This document shows, piece by piece, positions 1 through 8,872 of a stretch of DNA of 27,975 bases; position 1 is the stretch's first letter; the number at the start of each line of letters is the position of its first letter. The position numbers were made by a program, and so were the translations under genes. Source of the stretch: Sulfurimonas sp. GTDB lineage: Bacteria; Campylobacterota; Campylobacteria; Campylobacterales; Sulfurimonadaceae. Below the pieces are notes generated by a model, which worked only from the letters and a program-made list of their open reading frames with translations, did not search any database and had not been told where the DNA came from. Where the stretch lies: NCBI GenBank assembly GCA_026988735.1, contig JALSKR010000002.1, positions 1 to 27,975 on the forward strand, written 5' to 3'.

Positions 1-841
1 CAGCATCAGCATAGAGTGTATTATAAAGGTCCCAGGCATAATCATTTGAGAGATCTATATGGAAATTCTTCGCTGTATATTTCAGTTGAATATTTGTAAC
101 ACCGGCAGTTTTTCTTCCTGTTGTTGCGATCCCTAAGTTTAGATACTCTCCGGTTGATACTCCTGTTGTAGCATTGATTCCTCTTGAAGTGTATCCTGAA
201 GTAGCAGCAAGTATTCCGCCACCTGAATAGATATTTGCAAATGTTCCATATGCAATTCTGTCTACATGTGCTATCTGCAGAGTAATGTTTTTTATATCCT
301 TGCTTACAAACTTATACGCTCTAAAAGTATTTGGAAGTGTTCTTGCATCATCTGACCCCATCATTAAAGAATCATACCGCTGATAACCAAGCTTGGCATC
401 ACTTTTTAGTCCAAGCTCACTGAAATTGTATCCAAGATAACCCTCACCAAGAATTGAATATGACTTATACCCGGTTCCAAGAAGTGCCGGTGACTGTGCA
501 GTATGTTGCTGGATTCCCAAGTCCTGTACAGTATAAAAAGCAGTAGCTACGCGAATACCGTTGAGTGTAGCTGTTTCATATTTGAGATGACCGCCTAAAA
601 CAGTAGCATCTCTATGCGTATCTGCTCCTGAACCACCTTGATACTCTCTGTCTACATAAAACATTCTTATCTGACCGCTTGTTTTTCCTTTTACAAACAT
701 ATCTTTGATGTCATCGGAAAGAACATGCACCTCTGGTGTATGTGTAACACCATGCTTTAACTTTATATTTACGCCGTCATAATCAGCATACACACTTGTT
801 ACCAACACTGTAACAAACATACTTAATGCAATTTTTTTCAT
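1..841 (-). CDS. OprD-like outer membrane porin, 3' end outside window
   Basis: Translating the minus strand from the ATG at 841-839 gives 280 uninterrupted codons that run off the window edge, so this is the N-terminal part of a larger protein. It opens with a lysine-rich signal peptide (MKKIALSMF..., probable cleavage after VYA near residue 19). The mature part is Gly/Tyr/Thr-rich with alternating hydrophobic strands, typical of a beta-barrel. Motifs such as SGQIRMFYVD near residue 56, followed by GGHLKYETATLNGIRVATAFYT, resemble the start of Campylobacterota OprD-family porins. The ribosome site GGAGGAAT sits just before the ATG. A promoter-like sequence lies about 80 bp upstream. The two-component pair directly upstream on the same strand is a candidate regulator. 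The porin class is well supported; substrate specificity cannot be read from this part. Confidence 0.8.
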   Translation of the reverse strand, partial: MKKIALSMFVTVLVTSVYADYDGVNIKLKHGVTHTPEVHVLSDDIKDMFVKGKTSGQIRMFYVDREYQGGSGADTHRDATVLGGHLKYETATLNGIRVATAFYTVQDLGIQQHTAQSPALLGTGYKSYSILGEGYLGYNFSELGLKSDAKLGYQRYDSLMMGSDDARTLPNTFRAYKFVSKDIKNITLQIAHVDRIAYGTFANIYSGGGILAATSGYTSRGINATTGVSTGEYLNLGIATTGRKTAGVTNIQLKYTAKNFHIDLSNDYAWDLYNTLYADA

Positions 842-920
842 ATATTCCTCCACTTTTTGATAAGGTAATCATAAATCCAAAACATAGCATTAACGTAGCA
901 ATTCATATTTTTATCATAAA

Positions 921-949
921 ATTGTAATCTTATCTCTGCTGTGTATCAA
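921..949 (-). promoter_or_regulatory. sigma70-like promoter of the porin
   Basis: On the minus strand TTGATA (949-944) is followed after exactly 17 bases by TACAAT (926-921). These are a good -35 and -10 pair at ideal spacing. Transcription would begin near 914, giving a leader of roughly 70 bases before the porin ATG at 841. It lies in the 130-bp gap after the response regulator gene, so the porin can be transcribed independently of the regulator operon. No clear direct-repeat operator for the OmpR-type regulator was found. Confidence 0.55.
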
Positions 950-971
950 TAGGTAACAACCAAGACTCTAC

Positions 972-1625
972 TTATTTTTCTATCATATATCCCATTCCCC
1001 GGACATTGCTGATGATATCTTCCTTTAAACTTTTTTTCAGTCTGTTGACCTCTGCTCTTATTGTTGCATTATCTATTATTTGCTCATCCCATACATAGAT
1101 GCGAAACTGTTCAAAATCGACTACTCTTCCTCTGTTTCTGGCTAAAATATCTATAATTTGTGATTGTTTTTTTGTAAGAATCTGGGGAGTATTGTTAAAC
1201 AGGAGCGTATTTTTTTCCTGATCATACATATAATTTTTTGAAAGCCTTAAAAATACCAGAGGGATATCTTTGTCTGTTAGAATTCTGTCTATTTTCAAAG
1301 CAAGTTCTTTTAGATGAAAGGGTTTTTTCAGGTAATCATAACATCCCAGATCATACGCACGGGATATATCTTCTATATCTACCAAAGCACTGATATAAAT
1401 AGTGGGTGTATGAATTTTAAGAGCATGAAGTTTTTCCAGCAGGCTTAATCCGTCTATATTTGGAACATTTATATCTAGAATAAGCAAATCATACACATCC
1501 TTTTTCAGGTTGTCAAATGCTTCGAGTCCGTCTGTAAAGCTTATTATTTTATGTCCCTGTGCTTGCAGATACTCATGTATAGACTCATTTAACATCAATT
1601 CATCTTCAAGTAAAAATATTTTCAT
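972..1625 (-). CDS. OmpR/PhoB-family response regulator
   Basis: A 217-residue two-domain response regulator. The receiver domain (about 1-115) has the acidic pair at E7-D8, the phospho-acceptor D51 in LLILDINVP, a Ser at 79 in the switch position, and K101 in KKPF. The C-terminal winged-helix DNA-binding domain (about 126-215) contains LTKKQSQIIDILARNRGRVV, the recognition-helix region NATIRAEVNRLKKSL, and the hairpin end VRGMGYMIEK. It would act in the cytoplasm as a phosphorylation-dependent transcription factor. The ATG overlaps the stop of the upstream histidine kinase by one base (TAATG), so translation of the two is coupled. The porin gene follows 130 bp downstream and is a plausible, untested target. 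Confidence 0.93.
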   Translation of the reverse strand: MKIFLLEDELMLNESIHEYLQAQGHKIISFTDGLEAFDNLKKDVYDLLILDINVPNIDGLSLLEKLHALKIHTPTIYISALVDIEDISRAYDLGCYDYLKKPFHLKELALKIDRILTDKDIPLVFLRLSKNYMYDQEKNTLLFNNTPQILTKKQSQIIDILARNRGRVVDFEQFRIYVWDEQIIDNATIRAEVNRLKKSLKEDIISNVRGMGYMIEK

Positions 1626-2818
1626 TACTCACCCATCATTTTAAATTTGTATCTGAATGTTGTCAGCGTATCTGTTGAACTGATATCTATATTCACATTG
1701 TCTTCTTGACAAATATTTTTTACTAACTGCAATCCCAAACCAAATCCTTTTACACTGTTATTTTCTCTGTAGTAGGCATCAAAAATTTTCTTGGGATCTT
1801 TTATAATTTTGGACTTGCTTGATACACTAAACATAACTTCCGCTCCTCTTTGCTTTACATGTAAAGAGACTGTTTCCTCCGGCAAAGTGTATTTAATAGC
1901 ATTTGTAATAGTATTGTCTACAATTCGCTGCAGTTTCGTTTCGTTAAAATAAATATAAACCCTGTCCATATCACTGCTGTACTCAAAATCAATTTTGGAC
2001 AGATGTGCTACATCCCTAAAAAACTCTATACGCGTACTAAGATAGGAAACCAGTTCGATGGAAACTTTGGGGTACGGCACCTGATCTTTTTTCACCAGAT
2101 AACTCAAATCATCATATATATTAAATATATTTTTTGCGGCTGCCTCAATTTTAGCAAGCTGCCTGTCTTTTTTATTTTTCATTTCGTACAGTTCTATGCT
2201 TGTCAAAATAATACTCAGAGGGGTGTTTGTTTCATGCACAGTATAACGCAAAAACTCTTTCTGTGCGGCAAGTATCTCCTCTGAAAACTTTTTCTCTTCT
2301 AAAAGCTTTGCATTTGCCTGCTGCAAATGCAATGTTTTATTTTGTACCTTTTTTTCAAGCATAAAATTTATCTCTTTGAGTGATGCCTTTTGCTTGTTTA
2401 TCGTCTCCACCATTTCATTTGCATACAAAACCATCTCTTTAAACTCTTTAAAAAAAATTTCATCAGGACTCAACAATGCTTCTTTGTGTGCTGCACTTTT
2501 AAAGAAATTCAAAAACAGATGCATATCATTTTGAATCAATGCGTAAAATATCTTATACAGCCCAAGCATTATTGCAAACAGTATAAAAGAGAGCGTTACG
2601 ATAGCCAGAGTATTTTTTATCAGGAGCTTTTTGAGCTGTTTTTGCGTATCGCCGTAATCAGCTACACTGTGTTCCTGCTTGTAGAGCGCTTTTTCATAAT
2701 CCTGATAATTTTCTTTTATCAGCAAATAGGCAAATATAATGACAAAAACCAATATAAAAACAGTTGTAACAGTATTGGCCTGATTGATAGTCAAAGATGT
2801 AAATCTATTTTTTCGCAT
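1625..2818 (-). CDS. membrane-bound sensor histidine kinase with atypical ATP lid
   Basis: A 397-residue sensor kinase. Two membrane helices (about 19-35 and 71-95) flank a short periplasmic loop of roughly 35 residues. A coiled coil follows (about 138-185). The dimerisation domain carries the phospho-acceptor H195 in the box RYTVHETNTPLSII. The ATPase domain has an N box with N302 and N306 (IVDNTITNAIKYT) and a G box GFGLGLQLVKNIC at 358-370. The usual DxGxG motif is not visible: the equivalent stretch after the strand EVMF reads SVSSKSK (331-337). It is co-translated with the response regulator that follows. Because the sensing loop is small, the signal may be membrane-related or relayed by a partner; the stimulus is unknown. 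Confidence 0.9.
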   Translation of the reverse strand: MRKNRFTSLTINQANTVTTVFILVFVIIFAYLLIKENYQDYEKALYKQEHSVADYGDTQKQLKKLLIKNTLAIVTLSFILFAIMLGLYKIFYALIQNDMHLFLNFFKSAAHKEALLSPDEIFFKEFKEMVLYANEMVETINKQKASLKEINFMLEKKVQNKTLHLQQANAKLLEEKKFSEEILAAQKEFLRYTVHETNTPLSIILTSIELYEMKNKKDRQLAKIEAAAKNIFNIYDDLSYLVKKDQVPYPKVSIELVSYLSTRIEFFRDVAHLSKIDFEYSSDMDRVYIYFNETKLQRIVDNTITNAIKYTLPEETVSLHVKQRGAEVMFSVSSKSKIIKDPKKIFDAYYRENNSVKGFGLGLQLVKNICQEDNVNIDISSTDTLTTFRYKFKMMGE

Positions 2819-2845
2819 TTTTCACCCCTGTTTTTTCTAAGCAAA

Positions 2846-2851
2846 ATTATA
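2846..2851 (-). promoter_or_regulatory. -10 box for the histidine kinase operon
   Basis: The minus strand reads CGGTATAATTTT, a perfect TATAAT 28 bases upstream of the kinase ATG at 2818. No good -35 element is visible, as is common in Campylobacterota where the -35 is weakly conserved. It lies in the 124-bp divergent gap shared with ppiB. Confidence 0.45.
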
Positions 2852-2909
2852 CCGATATTAACCAGAAACTTAATTTTAAAAGTACAAGACATATTTATAA
2901 AAATTTAAC

Positions 2910-2915
2910 TATAAT
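2910..2915 (+). promoter_or_regulatory. -10 box for ppiB-queH
   Basis: A perfect TATAAT in an AT-rich tract lies 27 bases upstream of the ppiB ATG. The ribosome site AGAGG lies between the box and the start codon. No -35 consensus is seen. It faces away from the kinase promoter in the same intergenic region. Confidence 0.45.
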
Positions 2916-2942
2916 TACAAAAAATAAAATAAAGAGGTTTAT

Positions 2943-3449
2943 ATGTTTGGAAAAGCACAACTCAAAGAATACAATTTAAGCGAAGATGAATTAGCAAAAC
3001 TGCAATATGCAAAAATCGTAACAAACAAAGGTGATATCTGGATCAAACTCTATCCTGAGGAAACACCAAACACGGTTGCAAACTTTGCACACCTGGCACA
3101 AACAGGATTTTATGACAATCTTAGCTTTCACCGTGTAATTCCCGGCTTTATGGCACAGGGCGGTTGTCCGCAGGGAACTGGTACAGGCGGTCCTGGCTGG
3201 TCCATAGCATGTGAAACTGATAAAAACACACATAAACATGTAAAAGGAACACTGTCTATGGCTCATGCTGGACAAAACACAGGTGGAAGCCAGTTCTTTA
3301 TCTGTTTTGTGCCATGTCCTCACCTTGACGGTGTACACACAGTATTTGGCGGAATTGAAGAAGACGATGCAGAGAGTTTTGCTGTTTTAGATTCAATAGA
3401 AGGTCAAGATGAAATAAAAACTATAGAAATTCACGAAAAAAGGGACTAA
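2943..3449 (+). CDS. ppiB: cyclophilin-type peptidyl-prolyl cis-trans isomerase
   Basis: A single-domain cyclophilin of 168 residues, close to the usual size of PpiB (about 164). It catalyses cis-trans isomerisation of proline peptide bonds and assists folding. The active-site segment FHRVIPGFMAQGG is present (R64, F69, Q72), followed by GTGTGGPGW and the GGSQFFI segment typical of the family. There is no signal peptide, so it should be cytoplasmic. The ATG is preceded by AGAGG at good spacing and by a TATAAT box. It is the first gene of a two-gene unit with queH; its stop codon lies only two bases before the proposed queH start, suggesting translational coupling. Confidence 0.95.
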   Translation: MFGKAQLKEYNLSEDELAKLQYAKIVTNKGDIWIKLYPEETPNTVANFAHLAQTGFYDNLSFHRVIPGFMAQGGCPQGTGTGGPGWSIACETDKNTHKHVKGTLSMAHAGQNTGGSQFFICFVPCPHLDGVHTVFGGIEEDDAESFAVLDSIEGQDEIKTIEIHEKRD

Positions 3450-3451
3450 TA

Positions 3452-4537
3452 ATTTTAGTACATATTTGCTGTAGTGTTGACTCGCACTTCTTCTTGGAAA
3501 AACTTCAAAAAGATTTTCCAGAAGAAAAACTTACCGGCTTTTTTTATGACCCAAATATTCATCCCTATTCCGAATACCAACTCCGCCTGCTTGATGTCAA
3601 ACGCAGTTGCAAGAAACTCGGAATAGAACTCTTGGAAGGTGAATATGATTATGAAAACTGGCTTGAAGCCGTTCGGGGACTCGAAAAAGAACCTGAAAAG
3701 GGAGCACGCTGTGAAGTCTGTTTTGACAAGCGCTTTACAACGAGTGCGAAAAAAGCCCTTGAACTTGGTGAGAAAAAAATCACAACTACTCTGCTTGTAA
3801 GCCCTCTTAAATCACAAGAACAACTCAAACGTGTCGGTGATGAGTTTTATAAAAGTCATGGTGTTGAGTTTATCGCCGTAGATTACAGAAGCGGCGGCGG
3901 CACACAAGATCAAAGCCGTGTGACAAAAGAGAAGCAACTCTATCGCCAGGATTACTGCGGCTGTATTTTTGGGCTTACTATGCAAAGAGATCAACAAAAC
4001 AGACTGATGGATGAGATGTTTTCTCCGATTTCAGGGCAAACTCTGCCTGCTTCCATTGAAGAGCGCCTTTACATGTATACAAAACGTAATGAACTTGAGG
4101 ATGAAGGTAAAGAGTATAAAATTGTAAAACAGAAATTTTTGAACTACCGACAGTTTCATTGTAAACTTATATCAGGGAAAAAAGAGCCTGTAGAAGCCTA
4201 TGCTTTAAGTTATTCTACACTTCCGAGAAAAAAAGCACAGGGACGTATAGAGTTTTCACACAACAATATTCATTATTTTAACCGTAAAGAGATAAAGTTT
4301 ATTACTTTGCAAACCTACAATGATTTAAGCAATTCCAACTACAAATCTGTTAAAGAACTTATTTACAATCCTTTGGATTTTGAAAAAGAACAGAAACTCA
4401 GAGCTGTTGTATCGGGTTCAAATTATGACATAACACCCATAATAGTCGTTCAGGATATACCACAGACCAAGCTTACGCTTGAACTCGATGCAAAGGTATA
4501 TGAAGATACCAAAGAAAAACTTATTATCTTTTCTTAA
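3452..4537 (+). CDS. queH: epoxyqueuosine reductase QueH, probable ATT start
   Basis: QueH reduces epoxyqueuosine to queuosine in tRNA, the last step of queuosine synthesis, and is the iron-sulfur alternative to QueG. The first standard start in frame is TTG at 3494, but the reading frame stays open upstream and encodes the family's N-terminus: ATT at 3452 gives MLVHICCSVDSHFF with the signature Cys pair C6-C7. Other Cys motifs are CEVC (C87, C90) and DYCGC (C169, C171). FYDPNIHPYSEY and SPLKSQEQL are further family segments. The protein would be 361 residues; the part beyond about residue 190 is an extension beyond the catalytic core. A ribosome site AAGG (3440-3443) is 8 bases before the ATT. 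ppiB ends at 3449. No ATG or GTG in frame can restore the Cys pair. Confidence 0.88.
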   Translation: MLVHICCSVDSHFFLEKLQKDFPEEKLTGFFYDPNIHPYSEYQLRLLDVKRSCKKLGIELLEGEYDYENWLEAVRGLEKEPEKGARCEVCFDKRFTTSAKKALELGEKKITTTLLVSPLKSQEQLKRVGDEFYKSHGVEFIAVDYRSGGGTQDQSRVTKEKQLYRQDYCGCIFGLTMQRDQQNRLMDEMFSPISGQTLPASIEERLYMYTKRNELEDEGKEYKIVKQKFLNYRQFHCKLISGKKEPVEAYALSYSTLPRKKAQGRIEFSHNNIHYFNRKEIKFITLQTYNDLSNSNYKSVKELIYNPLDFEKEQKLRAVVSGSNYDITPIIVVQDIPQTKLTLELDAKVYEDTKEKLIIFS

Positions 4538-4582
4538 CAATAAATTAGATAAAATATCAAAAAAATTATAAGGTTTATATAT

Positions 4583-5032
4583 ATGCTTATGGATGTTACA
4601 GAAATACAAAAAATCCTTCCTCACCGTTATCCTTTTTTATTAGTTGACAGAGTGACACAGCTCGAAAAAGGAAAATCGGTCACTGCTTACAAAAATGTTT
4701 CAATTTCAGAACCGGTTTTTGAAGGTCACTTTCCGGGGCATCCCATCTACCCGGGTGTTATGATTTTAGAGGGCATGGCACAGGCTGGCGGAATATTGTC
4801 ATTTTTAAGTATGGGAGACCTTACAGAGGAAGAGATAGCAAACAAAGTAGTCTATTTCATGAGCATAGACAAAGCAAAATTCAGAACTCCTGTAAAACCG
4901 GGAGACAGACTCGAATACAGAATTTCTGTCATAAAACAAAAAGGTACTATCTGGATGCTCAAAGGTGAAGCATATGTTGATGATAAATTGGCAAGTGAAG
5001 CCGAACTCAAAGCTATGATAGTTGACAAGTAA
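4583..5032 (+). CDS. fabZ: 3-hydroxyacyl-[ACP] dehydratase FabZ
   Basis: A 149-residue hotdog-fold dehydratase of type II fatty acid synthesis, removing water from 3-hydroxyacyl-ACP. The catalytic His lies in [18 protein letters not shown] (H49), and the acidic catalytic residue E64 is in LEGMAQ. Length is normal for FabZ. The upstream ATG at 4583 is chosen because AAGG lies about 9 bases before it; an in-frame ATG at 4589 is too far from it. lpxA follows after 11 bases. The fabZ-lpxA pairing is common: both enzymes draw on the 3-hydroxyacyl-ACP pool, one for membrane fatty acids and one for lipid A. Confidence 0.97.
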   Translation: MLMDVTEIQKILPHRYPFLLVDRVTQLEKGKSVTAYKNVSISEPVFEGHFPGHPIYPGVMILEGMAQAGGILSFLSMGDLTEEEIANKVVYFMSIDKAKFRTPVKPGDRLEYRISVIKQKGTIWMLKGEAYVDDKLASEAELKAMIVDK

Positions 5033-5043
5033 AGGATTATTTT

Positions 5044-5829
5044 TTGTCTCAAATATCGCAACTTGCCGTTATTGAAGACGGCGCAACAATCGGAGAAAAT
5101 GTTACAATCGGCCCGTTTTGCTTTATCTCAAGTGAAGCAACAATTGGCAATGGAACAAGCATAGATGCAAGCAGCTGTATCTATGGAAAAACGACTATCG
5201 GCAAAAACAACAGAATTTTTTCACATGCAGTAATCGGTTCCATTCCACAAGACCTTAAATTTAACGGTGAAGATGTTGAACTCATCATCGGTGACAACAA
5301 TACTATTCGTGAATTTACTCTTTTTAATCCGGGTACAAAAGGCGGTGGTGGCAAAACCATCATAGGAAATGACAACCTCTTTATGGGATATGTTCACCTG
5401 GGACATGATGTTATCATTGGAAACCACTGTATCTTGGCAAATGCTGCAACACTTGCAGGACATGTTGAACTCGGAAATTATGTTGTCATTGGCGGCATGA
5501 CACCTATCCATCAGTTTGTACATATTGGTGACTATGCCATGATAGGCGGCGCTTCGGCTTTGGCACAGGATATTCCTCCCTTTTGTATGGCTGAGGGAAA
5601 CCGTGCCTCACTGCGGGGACTGAATCTTACAGGGCTCAGAAGACACTTAGAGCGTGATGATATCAATGCCCTCAAATCAGCATACAGAGAACTTTTTGAA
5701 TCGGGCAAACCACTCAAAGATACAGCAAGCGAACTACTGGAAAATACAGACAATCATTATGTAACAGACTTATGTAATTTTGTCATTACAACAAAACGCG
5801 GAATTCCGTTTGAAAGGAAAAAAGTATGA
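5044..5829 (+). CDS. lpxA: UDP-N-acetylglucosamine acyltransferase LpxA
   Basis: The first enzyme of lipid A biosynthesis, moving a 3-hydroxyacyl chain from ACP to UDP-GlcNAc. The 261-residue protein is mostly a left-handed beta helix of hexapeptide repeats ([18 protein letters not shown] and so on, residues about 8-180). It also has the characteristic segment [19 protein letters not shown], in which H121 corresponds to the catalytic His of the family. A helical C-terminus follows. The start is TTG at 5044, supported by AAAGGA about 10 bases upstream; no ATG in frame would keep the first repeat. It ends with an ATGA overlap into clpX. Confidence 0.97.
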   Translation: MSQISQLAVIEDGATIGENVTIGPFCFISSEATIGNGTSIDASSCIYGKTTIGKNNRIFSHAVIGSIPQDLKFNGEDVELIIGDNNTIREFTLFNPGTKGGGGKTIIGNDNLFMGYVHLGHDVIIGNHCILANAATLAGHVELGNYVVIGGMTPIHQFVHIGDYAMIGGASALAQDIPPFCMAEGNRASLRGLNLTGLRRHLERDDINALKSAYRELFESGKPLKDTASELLENTDNHYVTDLCNFVITTKRGIPFERKKV

Positions 5830-7070
5830 TACACAGACATTGCAGCTTTTGTGATGCAAGCGAAAGCGAACAAAACCCTCTAATAGCAGGCAACGGTGTT
5901 TACATTTGTAAAAACTGTGTTGTTTCGGCTTACAAAATAATGTTTGGTGATGAAAAAGAACTTGCAAAAGAAAATAACAGTGAACTTGTTGATGCAGTAC
6001 ACAAACTTATGACACCAAAAGAACTTGATACTTTTTTGGGTGAGTATATTATCGGTCAGGAAAGAGCAAGAAAGCTTTTAAGCGTTGCTGTTTATAATCA
6101 CTACAAGCGTATATTTAAAATGCACAAATCAGATGAAGATGATACAGAAATTGCAAAATCAAACATCCTGCTTATCGGTCCTACAGGAAGCGGTAAAACA
6201 CTGATGGCGCAGACTATTGCAAGAGTCTTGAATGTCCCTATCGCCATTGCAGATGCGACAAGTCTGACAGAAGCCGGATATGTCGGTGAAGATGTTGAAA
6301 ACATTTTGACAAAACTCATTCAGGCAGCAGACGGAGATGTCGAACGTGCGCAAAAAGGTATCATTTTTCTTGATGAAGTAGACAAAGTTTCACGCATGAG
6401 TGAAAACCGTTCTATTACCCGTGATGTTTCAGGAGAAGGTGTGCAACAGGCACTTTTAAAAATCATCGAAGGTTCTTCTGTAAACATCCCTCCAAAGGGC
6501 GGAAGAAAACATCCCAACCAGGAATTTACTTCTATTGATACTACAAATATTTTATTTATCTGCGGTGGTGCATTTGACGGACTTGAAGATATTTTAAAAC
6601 GCAAACAGGGTGAAAATGTTCTTGGATTCGGACAGGAAAAGAAAACAAAAGAAGAGAAGAAACCTACATTTGACATGGTTGAACCGGATGACTTGGTTCA
6701 TTACGGGCTTATTCCTGAACTTGTCGGTCGTCTTCCTATTATTGCCTCACTCAATGAAATCACTGAAGATGACATGGTACGCATTTTAACAGAGCCGAAG
6801 AACTCACTTGCAAGACAGTATAAAAAGCTTTTCGCCATTGATGATGTTGAACTGAACTTTGAAGAAGATGCTCTGCGGGTTATAGCCAAAAAAGCCATTA
6901 AAAGAAAAACAGGAGCACGGGGACTCCGTGCAATCTTAGAAGAGAGCATGATAGATATCATGTATGAACTCCCTGAATACAGCGGCTATGAAGTTATGAT
7001 TACAAAAGAGGTCATTGAAAATGGCGAACAACCGCTCTACATTAAGAAAACAACACAAAAAACAGCATAA
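5826..7070 (+). CDS. clpX: ATP-dependent Clp protease ATP-binding subunit ClpX
   Basis: The AAA+ unfoldase that feeds substrates to ClpP. The N-terminal zinc-binding domain has four cysteines at C6, C9, C28 and C31. Walker A is GPTGSGKT (118-125), pore loop 1 is GYVG (151-154), and Walker B is IIFLDE (179-184). The RKH loop ([10 protein letters not shown]) and the ClpP-contact loop, here LGF in ENVLGFGQE rather than IGF, are also present. At 414 residues it is a normal full-length ClpX. It overlaps lpxA by four bases (ATGA) and precedes mreB by 10 bases. clpP is not in the window. Confidence 0.98.
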   Translation: MIHRHCSFCDASESEQNPLIAGNGVYICKNCVVSAYKIMFGDEKELAKENNSELVDAVHKLMTPKELDTFLGEYIIGQERARKLLSVAVYNHYKRIFKMHKSDEDDTEIAKSNILLIGPTGSGKTLMAQTIARVLNVPIAIADATSLTEAGYVGEDVENILTKLIQAADGDVERAQKGIIFLDEVDKVSRMSENRSITRDVSGEGVQQALLKIIEGSSVNIPPKGGRKHPNQEFTSIDTTNILFICGGAFDGLEDILKRKQGENVLGFGQEKKTKEEKKPTFDMVEPDDLVHYGLIPELVGRLPIIASLNEITEDDMVRILTEPKNSLARQYKKLFAIDDVELNFEEDALRVIAKKAIKRKTGARGLRAILEESMIDIMYELPEYSGYEVMITKEVIENGEQPLYIKKTTQKTA

Positions 7071-7080
7071 GGCACAATAA

Positions 7081-8118
7081 ATGATATTTAATAAAATAGT
7101 CGGACTCTTTTCAAATGACCTTTCAATCGACTTGGGAACTGCCAATACAATCGTAATAGCAAAAGGTCGGGGAATCATTATCAACGAGCCTTCTGTTGTT
7201 GCTGTCAAAACCGAGAAGTATGGACAACAGCGCGTACTCGCTGTCGGACATGAAGCAAAAGAGATGGTAGGTAAGACTCCCGGCAACATCAAAGCCATCC
7301 GTCCTATGCGTGACGGTGTTATAGCTGATTTTGATATGACAGAAAAGATGATACGAAAGTTCATCGAAAAAGCACACGGAAGAAGTTCTTTAATATCTCC
7401 CCGTATTATTATCTGCGTACCTTACGGACTGACACAGGTTGAAAGAAAAGCTGTTCGCGAGTCTGCTTTAAGTGCCGGAGCACGCGAGGTTTTTCTCATA
7501 GAAGAGCCTATGGCGGCAGCAATTGGAGCCGGTATAGATATTCGTGAACCACAGGGAAATCTTGTTGTAGATATTGGTGGCGGTACAACTGAAATAGGTG
7601 TTGTCTCTCTTGGTGGACTTGTACTCTCAAAGTCCATCCGTACAGCCGGAGACAAGATCGATCATGGTATTGTCAACTATGTAAGAAAAAAGTACAATCT
7701 TCTTATTGGAGAAAGAGTTGCCGAAGAGATAAAAATCAACATCGGAACAGCTGTAGCACTTGACCAGGAACTTACAATGGTGGTTAACGGACGCGACCAG
7801 GTTGAAGGACTGCTCAGTTCGGTAGAACTCACAAGCGAAGATGCAAGAGAGGCAATGAAAGAACCACTCAAAGAAGTTGCCGAAGCACTACGCGATGTTT
7901 TAGAAAGAATGCCACCTGATTTAGCCGGTGATATTGTCAACCACGGTATTATTTTAACCGGTGGCGGTGCTTTAATCCGTCAGCTTGACAAATATCTCTC
8001 TGACATTGTCAGAATTCCTGTCTTTGTAGCAGATGAACCGCTATTGGCGGTTGCACGCGGAACAGGAAGAGCCTTAGAAGAGATAGACCTCCTTCAAGAA
8101 CTTTTTGAGAATGAATAA
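7081..8118 (+). CDS. mreB: rod shape-determining actin-like protein MreB
   Basis: A 345-residue bacterial actin that polymerises under the inner membrane and directs the elongation peptidoglycan machinery. The phosphate-1 motif IDLGTANT lies at about 16-23 and the phosphate-2 motif VDIGGGTTEIGV lies near residue 163. A third nucleotide-site segment, GIILTGGGALIRQLDK, is near residue 287. An N-terminal amphipathic segment (MIFNKIVGLF) suits membrane binding. AAGG precedes the ATG. Its 3' end overlaps mreC, the usual partner. Confidence 0.98.
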   Translation: MIFNKIVGLFSNDLSIDLGTANTIVIAKGRGIIINEPSVVAVKTEKYGQQRVLAVGHEAKEMVGKTPGNIKAIRPMRDGVIADFDMTEKMIRKFIEKAHGRSSLISPRIIICVPYGLTQVERKAVRESALSAGAREVFLIEEPMAAAIGAGIDIREPQGNLVVDIGGGTTEIGVVSLGGLVLSKSIRTAGDKIDHGIVNYVRKKYNLLIGERVAEEIKINIGTAVALDQELTMVVNGRDQVEGLLSSVELTSEDAREAMKEPLKEVAEALRDVLERMPPDLAGDIVNHGIILTGGGALIRQLDKYLSDIVRIPVFVADEPLLAVARGTGRALEEIDLLQELFENE

Positions 8119-8872
8119 AAAATCGTTTGTCTATTTTTTTATTCTAACAGCACTCTTTGTGGGTGCTCTGTATTACAATAACCTTATACAATCCCCGATT
8201 GTTTCAGCATTAAACTCCATTAAATCAAGCTATCATAACAGTATAAATTTTTTTACAAACAAGATAGATAAACATTTTTTTCAAGCCCAAGAGATAGAAA
8301 ATCTGAAAGACAGACTACAAAAATATGAAAACAATCATCTTCTCCTGCAGCAACTCACTTCTGAGCTCAAAGATTTGTACAAAGAAAACAACTCTTCACT
8401 CAAAACAAACCCAAAAGTAGAGCTTGTCCGTGCAATATCGTATGAAAAATTTGGAAATATCAACAGATTGTGGATGGATATTCCTGATTACAATGCTTCA
8501 AAAATTTATGGTTTGACATATAAAGAGTTTGTTGCAGGAATAGTGATACCAAAAAACAACAAACCACTTGCTCTTCTTAATTCTGACATAAAAAGTGCCT
8601 ACTCTGTTTATGTAGGCAAAGAAAAAGCACCCGGTATTGCACATGGCAATAATGCACAAAACATAGTTATCAATTTCATACCGGCCTGGTTTAGTATCAA
8701 ACCCGGTGATGAAGTGATAACATCAGGTCTGGACAATATCTTTTTTAAAGGTCTCAAAGTGGGAAAAATTCTCTCTGTCACAAGATCACAAGGCTATCAA
8801 AATGCTGTCGTTGAGCAATATTACAAGGCGAACGAGCCGGGTTATTTTCATATAATAAGGAATCTAAAATGA
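8111..8872 (+). CDS. mreC: rod shape-determining protein MreC
   Basis: The periplasmic scaffold of the cell elongation complex, here 253 residues. One N-terminal membrane helix (about 5-22, FVYFFILTALFVGALYY) is followed by a coiled coil (about 55-90, ENLKDRLQKYENN...). The beta-rich MreC core comes next, ending in LKVGKILSV. The ATG at 8111 is preferred, giving MNKKSF and an 8-base overlap with mreB (ATGAATAA). A TTG two codons upstream at 8105 is also open. The gene ends with an ATGA overlap into the next outer membrane protein. No mreD is seen next to it. Confidence 0.93.
   Translation: MNKKSFVYFFILTALFVGALYYNNLIQSPIVSALNSIKSSYHNSINFFTNKIDKHFFQAQEIENLKDRLQKYENNHLLLQQLTSELKDLYKENNSSLKTNPKVELVRAISYEKFGNINRLWMDIPDYNASKIYGLTYKEFVAGIVIPKNNKPLALLNSDIKSAYSVYVGKEKAPGIAHGNNAQNIVINFIPAWFSIKPGDEVITSGLDNIFFKGLKVGKILSVTRSQGYQNAVVEQYYKANEPGYFHIIRNLK

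Noticed and set aside
1853..1866. Palindrome TTTACATGTAAA, recurring at about 16147-16158 and 26047-26058, as a possible operator
   Set aside because: All copies lie inside genes and encode Leu-His-Val-Lys in the reading frame on the minus strand; the repeat is explained by codon use.
2003..2908. Plus-strand open frames of 93 and 172 codons opposite the histidine kinase
   Set aside because: They are shadows of a clear kinase gene, with biased Phe/Ile/Cys/His-rich composition and no ribosome site.
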